A stretch of DNA of 49,585 bases from Bradyrhizobium sp. CCBAU 51627 (GTDB lineage: Bacteria; Pseudomonadota; Alphaproteobacteria; Rhizobiales; Xanthobacteraceae), in NCBI RefSeq assembly GCF_028128765.1, contig NZ_LBJG01000075.1, positions 1 through 49,585 on the forward strand, read 5' to 3'. Position numbers and translations under genes: made by a program. Numbering within the stretch: the stretch's first letter is position 1; each line of letters opens with the position of its first letter. The notes below the pieces were generated by a model that had not been told where the DNA came from, did no database searches, and saw only the letters and a program-made list of their open reading frames with translations. This document shows, one piece after another, positions 32,419-42,413 of the stretch.

Positions 32419-33744
32419 ATGGCACAACGGCAACTCAAGCTTGGCGCGTTCATGCGCCCGATCAGCATCCACACCGGCGCCTGGCGCTATCCTGGAGCCT
32501 GGCCCGACGCCAATTTCAATTTCGGGCACATCAAGACGCTGATCCAGAAGCTCGAGGCCGGCAAGTTCGACGCCTTCTTCATGGCCGATCACCTCGCTGT
32601 GCTGAACATGCCGATCAACGCGCTCAAGCGCAGCCACACCGTGACCTCGTTCGAGCCGTTCACGCTGCTGTCGGCGCTCTCGGCTGTCACCGAGCGCATC
32701 GGCCTGATCGCGACCGGTTCGACCACGTTCGACGAGCCCTATCACGTCGCGCGGCGCTTCGCCTCGCTCGACCATCTCAGCGGCGGGCGCGCGGGATGGA
32801 ACATCGTGACCACCTCGAATCCGGACGCGGCGCTGAATTTTGGTCTCGATGATCACATGGAGCATGCCGAGCGCTACAAGCGCGCCCGCGAGTTCTACGA
32901 CGTGGTCACGGGCCTGTGGGATTCCTTCGCCGACGACGCCTTCGTGCGCGACGTCGAGGGCGGACTGTTCTTCGAGCCCTCGAAGATGCATGTGCTCGAC
33001 CATGTCGGCAAATATCTGAAGGTGCGCGGCCCCCTCAACATCGCCCGCCCCGTGCAGGGCTGGCCCGTCATCGTGCAGGCCGGCGCCTCGGAAGACGGCA
33101 AGCAGCTCGCGGCCGAGACGGCGGAAGCCGTCTTCACCGGCGGCGGCAGCCTCGCTGACGGACAGAAGCTCTACGCCGACATCAAGGGCCGGATGGAGAA
33201 GATCGGCCGCGACCCCGAGCATCTGAAGATCCTGCCCGGCGCATTTGTCGTGGTCGGCGACAGCGTCGAGGAGGCGAAGGAAAAACGCGCCCTGCTCGAC
33301 AGCCGCGTGCATTACGACAGCGCCATCGCTTCGCTCTCGGTCATCCTCGGCACCGATGCCTCCGGATTCGATCCGGATGGCCAATTGCCTGATATCCCGG
33401 AGACCAACGCCAGCAAGAGCGGCCGCCAGCGCATGGTCGACCTCGCCAGGCGCGACAAGCTCACGGTACGCCAGCTCGCCCAGCGCGTCGGCGGCTATGG
33501 CGGGCTGTCCTTCGTCGGCACGGCCAAGACCATCGCCGACCAGATGGAGGAATGGCTGGTCGGACGCGGCTCTGATGGCTTCAACATCATGTTCCCGTTC
33601 CTGCCCCAAGGCCTCGACGATTTCGTCGACAAGGTGGTCCCGGAGCTGCAGCGGCGCGGGATTTTCCGGAAAGAGTATGAAGGGGCCACTTTGAGGGAGA
33701 ATCTGGGCCTTCCCCGGCCAAAAAACCGCTTCTTCGAAGGGTGA
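32419..33744 (+). CDS. LLM-class flavin-dependent monooxygenase (NtaA/SnaA/DszA group)
   Basis: The product is 441 residues, the usual length of this FMNH2-dependent group. Features: KLGAFMRPISIHTGAWRYPG at the start, DAFFMADHLAVLNM, RFASLDHLSGGRAGWNIVTT, FFEPSKMHVLDHVGKYLKVR and PVIVQAGASEDGKQLAAETA. Members oxidise chelators, sulfonates or other xenobiotics with a separate flavin reductase, and no reductase gene is adjacent. I start at ATG 32419, where family similarity begins; the open frame runs 106 codons further up, through the type-E repeat. Substrate unknown. Confidence 0.92.
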   Translation: MAQRQLKLGAFMRPISIHTGAWRYPGAWPDANFNFGHIKTLIQKLEAGKFDAFFMADHLAVLNMPINALKRSHTVTSFEPFTLLSALSAVTERIGLIATGSTTFDEPYHVARRFASLDHLSGGRAGWNIVTTSNPDAALNFGLDDHMEHAERYKRAREFYDVVTGLWDSFADDAFVRDVEGGLFFEPSKMHVLDHVGKYLKVRGPLNIARPVQGWPVIVQAGASEDGKQLAAETAEAVFTGGGSLADGQKLYADIKGRMEKIGRDPEHLKILPGAFVVVGDSVEEAKEKRALLDSRVHYDSAIASLSVILGTDASGFDPDGQLPDIPETNASKSGRQRMVDLARRDKLTVRQLAQRVGGYGGLSFVGTAKTIADQMEEWLVGRGSDGFNIMFPFLPQGLDDFVDKVVPELQRRGIFRKEYEGATLRENLGLPRPKNRFFEG

Positions 33745-33780
33745 AAAGGCCCGATTTGGGTGGTTTCCTGCCCCTAAATC

Positions 33781-33809
33781 CTTGACTTCCCCCGGTTTCT
33801 GGCTAGGTT
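33781..33809 (+). promoter_or_regulatory. Candidate housekeeping promoter of rpmG
   Basis: CTTGAC (33781-33786), 17 bases, then TAGGTT (33804-33809) resembles the alphaproteobacterial sigma-70 pattern, 60 bases before the rpmG start. The -35 hexamer is strong and the -10 is weak. Confidence 0.45.
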
Positions 33810-33869
33810 GCCGGCCAACGCGGGCCGTTTGGCCGGCTCCAGATTCCCTTCATTTCTGAGGTTCAGAAC

Positions 33870-34037
33870 ATGGCCAAAGCGGTCACCATCAAGGTCAAGC
33901 TCGTGTCCTCGGCCGACACCGGCTTCTACTACGTCGCCAAGAAGAATTCGCGCACCATGACCGACAAGCTGGTCAAGAAGAAGTATGACCCGGTCGCGCG
34001 AAAGCACGTCGAATTCAAGGAAGCCAAGATCAAGTAA
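33870..34037 (+). CDS. rpmG: 50S ribosomal protein L33
   Basis: A 55-residue L33 of the cysteine-free type: MAKAVTIKVKLVSSADTGFY, then KKNSRTMTDKLVKKKYDPVA and a basic end (EFKEAKIK). It belongs to the large ribosomal subunit near the E site. The lack of CxxC pairs marks it as the zinc-independent version. It is a single-gene unit with a likely promoter at 33781 and a strong terminator at 34063. Confidence 0.96.
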   Translation: MAKAVTIKVKLVSSADTGFYYVAKKNSRTMTDKLVKKKYDPVARKHVEFKEAKIK

Positions 34038-34062
34038 GATCGGCGAGAATTGAAGAGTTTTG

Positions 34063-34093
34063 CGGGGCCCTTTCGGGGGCCCCGTTTTTGTTT
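34063..34093 (+). terminator. Intrinsic terminator of rpmG
   Basis: CGGGGCCC and GGGCCCCG pair over eight bases around a TTTCGG loop (34063-34084) and are followed by TTTTTGTTT. It lies 26 bases past the rpmG stop. It is the clearest intrinsic terminator in the window. Confidence 0.9.
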
Positions 34094-34215
34094 CCGCTCT
34101 CGTGGCCCGGACGCGCAACAAGCCACCAGCCTCACGAAATCCTGGCGTGGTTAGAAAGACTAGCCTCGCTGCCTTCAATTGCGGGGGATACGACTTCCAT
34201 CGCTCCAAACCATTC

Positions 34216-36063
34216 ATGAATCGCAGAGAGCGCCGAGCCGCCGCGGCCAGACAATCCGGAAAGGTCTCACCGGCCGCACTCTGCCAGGCTGGCTTTGCGC
34301 ATTTTCAATCGGGACGCATTGCCGAGGCCGAGCTGTGTTGCCGGCAGGCGCTGACATTGGACGAACAACACCCGGATGCTCTCCATCTGCTCGGGGCGCT
34401 CTGTTTTCACGCGCAGCAACCTGACGCCGCCGTGGAATGGATCGGGCGAGCGGTCCGGCAGGCGCCGAAGGCGGAGTATCTCGTCAGTCTCACCACGGTG
34501 CTGGAGCGGCAAGGTCGGCTCGAGGACGCGCGACAACACTACCGCCATGCGCTGCGCCTCAAACCCGAAGATGCGGGTCTCTGGAATCACGTCGGCAACC
34601 TGCTCTGGCAGCTCGGATACAAGGACGAAGCCGCGCAGCATTTGCAGCGGGCCCTGAAGCTCAATCCGCACTATTGGGAGGCCGCACATAATGGCGGCAT
34701 GCTGCTGCTCGAGCTCGGCCGGCATGCAGAAGCCGTGGCTTGCTTCGACATCGCCGAAAAACTGAATCCAAGTTCCGCAGCACTGTATCAGATGCGCGCC
34801 GTTTGCCTGTCAGCGCTCAACCGCTTCGACGAAGCGGAAGCCGACTACGAAAAATCGATTGCGCTGGATCCAAGCCTTGCGGAGACGCACAACAATCTCG
34901 GCCTGCTGCATTGGCGTTTCGGCCGGCCGGAGCAGGCCTTTGCCTGTTTTGATCGGGCACTGGCACTTCGCCCGAATTTTCATGCCGTGCTCAACAACAA
35001 GGCCGTGGTCTTGCTGCATCTGCAATTGCTGGACGAGGCTTTCGCGACCCTGCATAGATCGCTCGCCGCCGCACCTGATGATGCGCAGACGCTGTTCTAT
35101 CTGGCGACGCTTCAGCTCCTGACCGGCGACTTCGAGCGCGGCTGGCTTGCGCGCGAGGCGCGTTGGCGGCTTCCATCCGTCGGCCTGGTCGATCGCGGCT
35201 TTTCGCAAGCCCTTTGGCGTGGCGATCAGCCGCTCGAAGGCAAAACCATCCTGCTGCACTCCGACGAGGGACTGGGCGACGCGATCCAGTTCGCGCGCTA
35301 TGTGCCGTTGGTGGCCGCGCTTGGAGCGCGCGTGATCCTCGAAGTCGAGCCTCCGATCCAGCGGCTCCTGGCCGGCATCACCGGGGTTGCAGAGTGTGTC
35401 GGCCGGTCGGCCGTGCCGGCATTCGACCTGCACTGCCCGCTCGGCACGCTGCCTTTGGCATTCGGGACACGCCTCGACACGATCCCGCTCGCGCAAGGCT
35501 ACGTTTCTGCGCCGCCGGCAGCGCGGGTGGACGCGTGGGACGATCGGCTCGGTCCCCGTACCCGCTTCCGCGTCGGCCTGGTCTGGGCGGGCAATCCCGA
35601 TCACAAGAACGATCACGACAGATCTATAGCGCTGCGCACGCTTGCGCCGCTGCTTGATTGCGGCGTCCAGTTCGTCTCCCTGCAAAAAGGCGTCCGCGAT
35701 CAGGACCGGGCCTTCCTCGAGCAGCATCCTGACATTGTCGACCTGACGCAACATCTGACGGATTTCAGCGAAACGGCGGCACTGGTCTCCTGCCTTGACC
35801 TGGTGATCTCGGTCGACACCAGCGTCGCCCACCTCGCCGGCGCGCTCGGCGCGCCAGTCTGGACGCTGGTGCCCTTCAACCCGGATTGGCGCTGGCTGCT
35901 CAATCGCACCGACAGCCCGTGGTATCAGTCGATGCGGCTGTTCAGGCAGCCGGCGCGCGGCGACTGGGGCAGCGTGGTGGACCGGGTTCGCGCCGAACTG
36001 GAGAGCCTGGTGTCGGTGTGGCCACTGCCCGTCTCGGCGAAGGCGAACTCCGTGCCGTCCTAG
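34216..36063 (+). CDS. TPR protein with C-terminal glycosyltransferase-like domain
   Basis: The product is 615 residues. About nine tetratricopeptide units fill residues 15-320 (for example AAQHLQRALKLNPHYWEAAH and AEADYEKSIALDPSLAETHN). The second half resembles a GT-B, heptosyltransferase/GT9-like C-terminal domain: TILLHSDEGLGDAIQFARYV, FRVGLVWAGNPDHKNDHDRS and DLVISVDTSVAHLAGALGAP. Such proteins are common in rhizobia and may glycosylate proteins or surface polymers; the acceptor is unknown. I start at MNRRERRAA (34216), since the longer frame runs through the rpmG terminator. There is no signal peptide, so it is cytoplasmic. Confidence 0.88.
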   Translation: MNRRERRAAAARQSGKVSPAALCQAGFAHFQSGRIAEAELCCRQALTLDEQHPDALHLLGALCFHAQQPDAAVEWIGRAVRQAPKAEYLVSLTTVLERQGRLEDARQHYRHALRLKPEDAGLWNHVGNLLWQLGYKDEAAQHLQRALKLNPHYWEAAHNGGMLLLELGRHAEAVACFDIAEKLNPSSAALYQMRAVCLSALNRFDEAEADYEKSIALDPSLAETHNNLGLLHWRFGRPEQAFACFDRALALRPNFHAVLNNKAVVLLHLQLLDEAFATLHRSLAAAPDDAQTLFYLATLQLLTGDFERGWLAREARWRLPSVGLVDRGFSQALWRGDQPLEGKTILLHSDEGLGDAIQFARYVPLVAALGARVILEVEPPIQRLLAGITGVAECVGRSAVPAFDLHCPLGTLPLAFGTRLDTIPLAQGYVSAPPAARVDAWDDRLGPRTRFRVGLVWAGNPDHKNDHDRSIALRTLAPLLDCGVQFVSLQKGVRDQDRAFLEQHPDIVDLTQHLTDFSETAALVSCLDLVISVDTSVAHLAGALGAPVWTLVPFNPDWRWLLNRTDSPWYQSMRLFRQPARGDWGSVVDRVRAELESLVSVWPLPVSAKANSVPS

Positions 36064-36115
36064 CCCTGACGGCTGCTCGACGACGGAATGCTTGCGTGCG
36101 TGGGCACGAGGTTCG

Positions 36116-38104
36116 CTATACGAACAGATCGTGCATGAGATGGTGCTGAGCGCCTCTTGCGTGATCAAGGGCGCTGTGCTCGGCGTCTGAAGGACCAATT
36201 GGCGCGAAATCATCGAAGGGCACCGATCTGTCATGTCCGGCCGTGAGCGGGCCGTATCCGATGAAATCGGCTGAGTGCCCATCGTGCACGTCAGAACCAT
36301 ACGGCGCGTCGGAAGCTGCAATGTCATTCTTGAAATGAAACGAATCTCCGAGCGGCGGGGCAGCCGCCGTTTGTGCCTGACCGGACTCGTCGGCAGCTTG
36401 GCCCTTGGCTCCGGCGTGCTGGCTCGAATCCGCATGCGAGTTTCCGGGAGCGTTTCCGGACGACCCGTGCAACTCCCGTTCGGATTGGCCGGAATTGGCG
36501 CCGCCGGCCGACCTCGCCTCATCCCTCGCAAGTTGTTCGGCAGTGGCCGAACCGTCTTCCGAATGGTGCAAATCGCGCTGCGATTGCCCGTGAGCGGAAT
36601 TGGCCTCCGGTGCGCCTTGCTCGTCCTGCTGCTTGGAGCCCGGGCCGCCGTCCTCAGCATCTTGCAAACCACGTTGCGGTTGACCGGGATCGGACTCGTC
36701 TCCCGCGGTCGCCTGCGCCTTGTCATGGTCGGTTTTTCCGAGCGCGTCGGAAGCGACCGCCTGCGCGAAACCGCCATGATCGATCGGGGCGTCAATGGCT
36801 CCGGATCCGACGTGCGGATTGCCGCCGTTGCTTACGCTATCTTCGCCCGCGTTCGCACCGATGGCCTGAACGGCATCGACATTTCCGGAGATCGCATCGC
36901 TTCGAGGAGCCTCGAAGGCAAATGATTGATGGTATGTGTCAGGATGCCACCAGGCGAGGTTGTCGACACTGCCGCGTGTCGCATCGGCACTGCTGTTAAA
37001 ATCGAGGGCTGCCGACTCGCCGGTACCACTTCCTGGAGCTGCCGCAAAAACGGTATCACCAAAACTAGACGCGTGCGCGACGCTGTTCAGCAGCTCGCAA
37101 ATCCAGATCCCGACCGCCGTCATCACGAAAGGACCGTAGCTGCCCAAGGCGGCTCTTGCAGCGTTGGATGCCTGCAACGCGATCGTCCCCGGCGCTATAT
37201 CGGTGCTGGATTGGACGAGTTTGCCGGCCTGCCCCGGCGTCTCAGTTATGGGAGTTTCTCCGCGGCCGGCTTTGAACGCGGATTTCGCCGTCTTGCCCGA
37301 GGCAGACGTCGTCTTCTTGTCGTTGATTTTGATGGTGACAGCCTCGGTCGTACCATCTGCGGGCACCACCGTAAGAGTGTCGGTCAACGCCTCGCCGGAT
37401 GCGGTGGCATTGGCGGCCCTAAAGTCGTCTAGGGCAGCGTAAATCAGGGCTGCAAGGGCACCAATTCCGCCGTAGAGGCGCGACAGAGCGAACGCTGCCA
37501 CCTCGGTCCGGCTCTTGATCTCAAGCTGTGTAGATATGCGATCGAGCCGCGCCTTGATGGTGCCTGGGGAGACCTTGAGCTCGCGCGCGATCTGTTTGTT
37601 CGACATGCCATAAGCGACCAGGCGCATGATTTTGCGCTCCTGGTCCGTCAGTGCCGCCAGTCTATTGTCCCCCAACGCGCCATTTTGTTCCTTGCCGGCC
37701 GTCGCCCGGTCCGGGGTGGATGCCACCAGCCTCAGGGACTGCAACAACGTTTTGGGTTCCTCGCGCATGGAAATCGCGCAGCAAGCCCCCGCCGCGATGG
37801 CCGCAGCGAGATCGCCATCGGCGAGGGATGCAGTGTAGAAGACCAGCCGTGTCGGAATATTTTCGGCGTGGACGACGGCGAGCATGTCAGAAGCCGTCAC
37901 GTCCGAAAATCCGTCCTCGACAAGCACGAGATCCGGCATCAAGGTCCGAACCACCTTTAGGCAACCGGCTCCATCAAGACACGAAGCGACGATCGCGAAG
38001 TCATGCTCCGCCGCAAACAGCGTCGCAAACCCCTGCAGAACGATAGGGCGGCGATCTGCTATCACGAGCCGGATGGGACGCATGCGCGTTTTCGTCGCCA
38101 GCAT
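36116..38104 (-). CDS. LuxR-type regulator fused to membrane and adhesin-like tail
   Basis: The product is 662 residues. Residues 8-130 are receiver-like but degenerate: the phosphoacceptor site reads PDLVLVED (Glu63 for Asp), the second acidic residue of the first pair is ADRR, and the distal Lys is absent. Residues 150-207 are a good LuxR/NarL helix-turn-helix (GMSNKQIARELKVSPGTIKA). Then come a hydrophobic stretch at 207-225, a VCBS-repeat-like strand at 236-262 (LTDTLTVVPADGTTEAVTI), a second hydrophobic stretch at 324-345, and about 300 disordered, acidic, His/Gln/Ser-rich residues. These include three repeats of GQxxRxLxxxEDG form at about 474-548 and the motif DSFHFKNDIA at 587. It stands alone. 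No sensor kinase is adjacent. Confidence 0.88.
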   Translation of the reverse strand: MLATKTRMRPIRLVIADRRPIVLQGFATLFAAEHDFAIVASCLDGAGCLKVVRTLMPDLVLVEDGFSDVTASDMLAVVHAENIPTRLVFYTASLADGDLAAAIAAGACCAISMREEPKTLLQSLRLVASTPDRATAGKEQNGALGDNRLAALTDQERKIMRLVAYGMSNKQIARELKVSPGTIKARLDRISTQLEIKSRTEVAAFALSRLYGGIGALAALIYAALDDFRAANATASGEALTDTLTVVPADGTTEAVTIKINDKKTTSASGKTAKSAFKAGRGETPITETPGQAGKLVQSSTDIAPGTIALQASNAARAALGSYGPFVMTAVGIWICELLNSVAHASSFGDTVFAAAPGSGTGESAALDFNSSADATRGSVDNLAWWHPDTYHQSFAFEAPRSDAISGNVDAVQAIGANAGEDSVSNGGNPHVGSGAIDAPIDHGGFAQAVASDALGKTDHDKAQATAGDESDPGQPQRGLQDAEDGGPGSKQQDEQGAPEANSAHGQSQRDLHHSEDGSATAEQLARDEARSAGGANSGQSERELHGSSGNAPGNSHADSSQHAGAKGQAADESGQAQTAAAPPLGDSFHFKNDIAASDAPYGSDVHDGHSADFIGYGPLTAGHDRSVPFDDFAPIGPSDAEHSALDHARGAQHHLMHDLFV

Positions 38105-38245
38105 TGTGAGCTCAACGAAATATGTCTTCGAGGTTTGCGCGCCACTGTCAAGACCAGCGCGGCAACGCCTGACATCGCTCCAGGTTCCAGCAGGAATCAG
38201 CGGCCGCAGCGGTCGATTGCGACAAGCAGTCCGGCCACGTCCCGC

Positions 38246-39484
38246 CTACACCGTCCGCAGCACCGGGGCTGGCGGCTGCGATGGCCTCACAAGCGCGAAC
38301 GCGACCTGGATGAGGCCGCCGGCAAGGCCCAGCGCGACGCCGATGCGCCAGGCCATGGTGTAGGAGCCGAGCGCGTCGTAGATCAGCCCTCCTCCGTAGG
38401 CGCCGAGGAAGCTGCCGATCTGATGGCTCATGAAGGCAAGGCCCTGGATCATGGCCTGCCAGCGCAGGCCGAACATTTCGGCGACGGCGCCCGCGACCAG
38501 CGGGCCGACGCCCATCCAGAGGAAGCCCATGATGGCCCCGAACAGCAGCGTCGAGAACGGCGTCGCCGGCAGCATGAAGTACCAGGCGAGCGCGAGCGAG
38601 CGCAGGATGTAGATCCCGCCCAGCAGCGCCAGCTTGTTCCAGCGCTGGCCGGCCCAGCCGAAGAACAGCGAGCCCAGCACGTTGAAGCCGCCGATCATGC
38701 CGAGCGTCTGCGCGCTCAGCATCGGATCGAGGCCGCAGATCGCCAGATAGGACGGCAGATGCGTCGTGAGGAAGACGAGCTGCATGCCGCAGACGAGATA
38801 GGCGCAGGTCATCACCATGAAAGCGGCGTTGCCGAACGCCGCCCTGGTCACGGACGCAGCCGTGGCATCGCCGATGTCGTCGGCAGCCGGCTTCGGCAGC
38901 GGGATGGCGTCGACGCGGCCGGCGTACCAGGCGGCAGGGATCATCAGCGCCGACATGATGACGAAGCCGGCGAGCCCGATGCGCCAGCCAAAGCCCTCGT
39001 TGAGCAGCTGCCCGATCGGCGCCGACAGCAGCGCGCCGAGCGAGCCCGCGCCGGACACGATGCCGAGCACGGTCGAGCGCACCGTTGCGGGCACCGCGCG
39101 CGCTGCCACCGACATCGCGATCGCAGCCGCCGTGCAGGCGAGCGAGGTGCCGATCAACACGCCGGCGCCGATCATGATGCTGACGAGCCCGTTCGCGGTC
39201 GTCATCAGGATGAGGCCCCCGATGTACATCAGCGCACCGGCGATCATGATCGGACGGAAGCCGAAGCGCACCGTCATCGCACCGGCAAGCGGCTGGAGAA
39301 AGCCCCAGGCGAGATTCTGCACGGCGAGTGCCAGCGTGAAGTCCGACACCGACAGGTGGATGTCGTGCGTCAGCGGCTGCATGAAGATGCCGAGCGACTG
39401 CCGCAGTCCCATGCTCAACGTCAGCATGATCGAGGCACCGATCAGGATCGGCAATGCCGGGCGCAGGACCTGCAACAGGGGCAT
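38246..39484 (-). CDS. MFS transporter
   Basis: A 412-residue inner-membrane protein with about twelve hydrophobic segments in two halves. It begins PLLQVLRPALPILIGASIML and carries an MFS signature-like loop (GAMTVRFGFRPIMIAGALMY) between helices 2 and 3. The closest general resemblance is to the oxalate/formate and monocarboxylate-type MFS branch (RQSLGIFMQPLTHDIHLSVS). The substrate is unknown. Divergent from a TetR gene with two identical-type palindromes between, so probably an efflux or uptake pump that is repressed until an inducer arrives. Confidence 0.93.
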   Translation of the reverse strand: MPLLQVLRPALPILIGASIMLTLSMGLRQSLGIFMQPLTHDIHLSVSDFTLALAVQNLAWGFLQPLAGAMTVRFGFRPIMIAGALMYIGGLILMTTANGLVSIMIGAGVLIGTSLACTAAAIAMSVAARAVPATVRSTVLGIVSGAGSLGALLSAPIGQLLNEGFGWRIGLAGFVIMSALMIPAAWYAGRVDAIPLPKPAADDIGDATAASVTRAAFGNAAFMVMTCAYLVCGMQLVFLTTHLPSYLAICGLDPMLSAQTLGMIGGFNVLGSLFFGWAGQRWNKLALLGGIYILRSLALAWYFMLPATPFSTLLFGAIMGFLWMGVGPLVAGAVAEMFGLRWQAMIQGLAFMSHQIGSFLGAYGGGLIYDALGSYTMAWRIGVALGLAGGLIQVAFALVRPSQPPAPVLRTV

Positions 39485-39545
39485 TCTTGTTCTCCCTCAT
39501 GGGCGCGGCATGCGCGCCGGCATCTGCATTTCGCGTTGATTTTTG

Positions 39546-39563
39546 TTACACAGACCTGTGTAA
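39546..39563. promoter_or_regulatory. TetR operator 1
   Basis: TTACACAG-AC-CTGTGTAA is a perfect 18-base palindrome (8-bp arms). It is repeated with one changed base at 39600-39617. It is 62 bases upstream of the MFS start codon. Confidence 0.85.
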
Positions 39564-39599
39564 TTAGTCTATAGGTAACGGGCGCTGTCAAGGCGCTTG

Positions 39600-39617
39600 T
39601 TACACAGGTCTGTGTTA
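39600..39617. promoter_or_regulatory. TetR operator 2, touching the tetR start codon
   Basis: TTACACAG-GT-CTGTGTTA differs from site 1 only in the centre and one arm base. Its last base is the A of the annotated tetR ATG. The centres of the two sites are 54 bp apart. Binding here would block tetR initiation directly. Confidence 0.8.
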
Positions 39618-40222
39618 TGCCGTCCGCCGAAAAATCCGACATGAAGGAACGGATCCTCGAGACCGCCGACAAGCTGTTCTATCTGCAAGGCATTCGCGCC
39701 ATCGGCGTCGACACCATCGCAGCCGAGGTCGGCATCTCCAAGCGCACGCTCTACAACCACTTCCCCTCCAAGGACACACTGATCGCGGCCTATCTCGAGC
39801 GCCGCTTCGTGCGTGCCCGTCCCTCCGACAAGCCGCCGGTCGAGCAAATCCTTGCCACCTTCGATTCGCTGGAGCGACGCTTTGCAGCGAAGGATTTCCG
39901 TGGCTGCCCGTTCGTGAATGCGGTCGCCGAGCTCGGCCCGCAGGACCGCGCCGTGAGGAAGATCGCCATCGCCTTCAAGGAAAGCCGCCGCGTCTGGTTT
40001 CGCGAACGGCTGAAAGAGCTCGGCGTTGCGGACGCGGAGGCACTCGCGACGCAGCTCGTGCTGCTGGTCGACGGCTCCATCGCCCAGGACCTCGTGCGTG
40101 ACGATCCCGCGATGGCGCGCGCGGCGAAGGAAGCGGCGAAGGTGCTGCTGCGGAATGCCGGGGTGGATGTGGGTGGGGATGCGGTGAAGCCTGTGGTGAA
40201 GCGCAAGCGCCCACCCCAATAA
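39617..40222 (+). CDS. TetR/AcrR-family transcriptional regulator
   Basis: A 201-residue protein with an N-terminal TetR helix-turn-helix (RILETADKLFYLQGIRAIGV then AEVGISKRTLYNHFPSKDTL) and an all-helical ligand domain (LVDGSIAQDLVRDDPAMARA). It is divergent from the MFS gene. There is no ribosome-binding site before ATG 39617, since that DNA is the operator, so either the message is leaderless or translation starts at M9 (39641). Likely represses itself and the transporter. The C-terminus is basic (VKRKRPPQ). Confidence 0.93.
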   Translation: MPSAEKSDMKERILETADKLFYLQGIRAIGVDTIAAEVGISKRTLYNHFPSKDTLIAAYLERRFVRARPSDKPPVEQILATFDSLERRFAAKDFRGCPFVNAVAELGPQDRAVRKIAIAFKESRRVWFRERLKELGVADAEALATQLVLLVDGSIAQDLVRDDPAMARAAKEAAKVLLRNAGVDVGGDAVKPVVKRKRPPQ

Positions 40223-40244
40223 CCACTGTCGCCGTACCTTTCGG

Positions 40245-40348
40245 TGTCATCACCCGCGAAAGCGGGTGATCCAGTATTCCAGAGACAGCGAGGTTCGAAC
40301 CGAGAGTCCGCGGCGCACTGGATTCCCCGCTTTCGCGGGGAATGACAG
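40245..40348. repeat. Dispersed imperfect inverted repeat, type A copy 3
   Basis: This is the best-preserved copy: a GTCATCACCCGCGAAAGCGG hairpin, TGATCCAGTATTCCAGAGAC core, CGCACTGGATT, then CCCCGCTTTCGCGGGGAATGAC split over 40324-40345. Both halves are hairpins in their own right and also face each other. It lies between the TetR gene and the convergent pleD. Confidence 0.8.
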
Positions 40349-40408
40349 CGGAGTTTAGGGGAACGGTTACAGCCCCAGGCTATACACTGCAGCCAGTTGC
40401 GCGAACGG

Positions 40409-41782
<1,374 letters not shown>

Positions 41783-41796
41783 TGTGAACTCACTTC

Positions 41797-42162
41797 CTAT
41801 CCGATAAAACGCCGGACCGTCTCGATGAATTTGCCGACCGAGATCGGCTTGGACAAATAGGCTTCGCAGCCGCCTTCGCGGATGCGCTCTTCGTCGCCCT
41901 TCATCGCGAAGGCCGTGACCGCGACGACGGGAATGACGCGCAGCTCCGGATCGTCCTTGATCCAGCGCGTCACCTCGAGCCCCGAGACCTGCGGCAACTG
42001 GATATCCATCAGCACGAGGTCGGGCCGCATCTTGCGCACGAGATCGAGCGCCTCGTAGCCGTTGCTGGTGCCTGATGTCTGGTAGCCATGCGCCTCCAGC
42101 AGGTCGCGGAAGAGCTTCATGTTGAGCTCGTTGTCTTCCACGATCAGGACGGTCTTAGCCAT
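41797..42162 (-). CDS. divK: Single-domain response regulator DivK
   Basis: A 121-residue stand-alone receiver. Acidic pocket VLIVEDNELNMKLF, phospho-Asp in DLVLMDIQLPQVSGLE, Thr in VVAVTAFAMKGDEE and Lys in YLSKPISVGKF are all present. The sequence is strongly DivK-like, so it should carry cell-cycle phosphate signals in the DivJ-PleC circuit and modulate CtrA. pleD follows in the same direction, the order known from Caulobacter and many rhizobia. The 250-bp gap upstream should hold the promoter. Confidence 0.96.
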   Translation of the reverse strand: MAKTVLIVEDNELNMKLFRDLLEAHGYQTSGTSNGYEALDLVRKMRPDLVLMDIQLPQVSGLEVTRWIKDDPELRVIPVVAVTAFAMKGDEERIREGGCEAYLSKPISVGKFIETVRRFIG

Positions 42163-42413
42163 CCCGCCCTCCTGTTTGGTCCTGACGACCGATGCATGTG
42201 ACGCCTCAGGCGCCGCTTTCCGGCGCTTCGAAAACTGGATTCAAACTAGCCTCAGATTCGCTTGAGTTTCGTTAAACCCGAGGGGCCACTTTCTGCGATG
42301 TGGTTTCCAGTTGCTTGTCTGGGGCCGCAAGACTTGCGCCCGAGACTCAGTCCCAAGACTCGGGCATAGTCCAAAGTAGACACCGAAAGTTAACGGAAAG
42401 GCAAATCGGGCCC

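Noticed and set aside
34810..36795. 661-codon minus-strand ORF across the TPR gene and regulator
   Set aside because: It spans two real genes on both strands and has no motif; shadow frame.
38003..39574. 523-codon plus-strand ORF antisense to the MFS gene
   Set aside because: Its His/Arg/Gln-rich translation is typical of antisense of a hydrophobic protein.
42163..42413. CtrA-type TTAA-N7-TTAA site upstream of divK
   Set aside because: Several TTAA tetramers are present but none with the required seven-base spacing.
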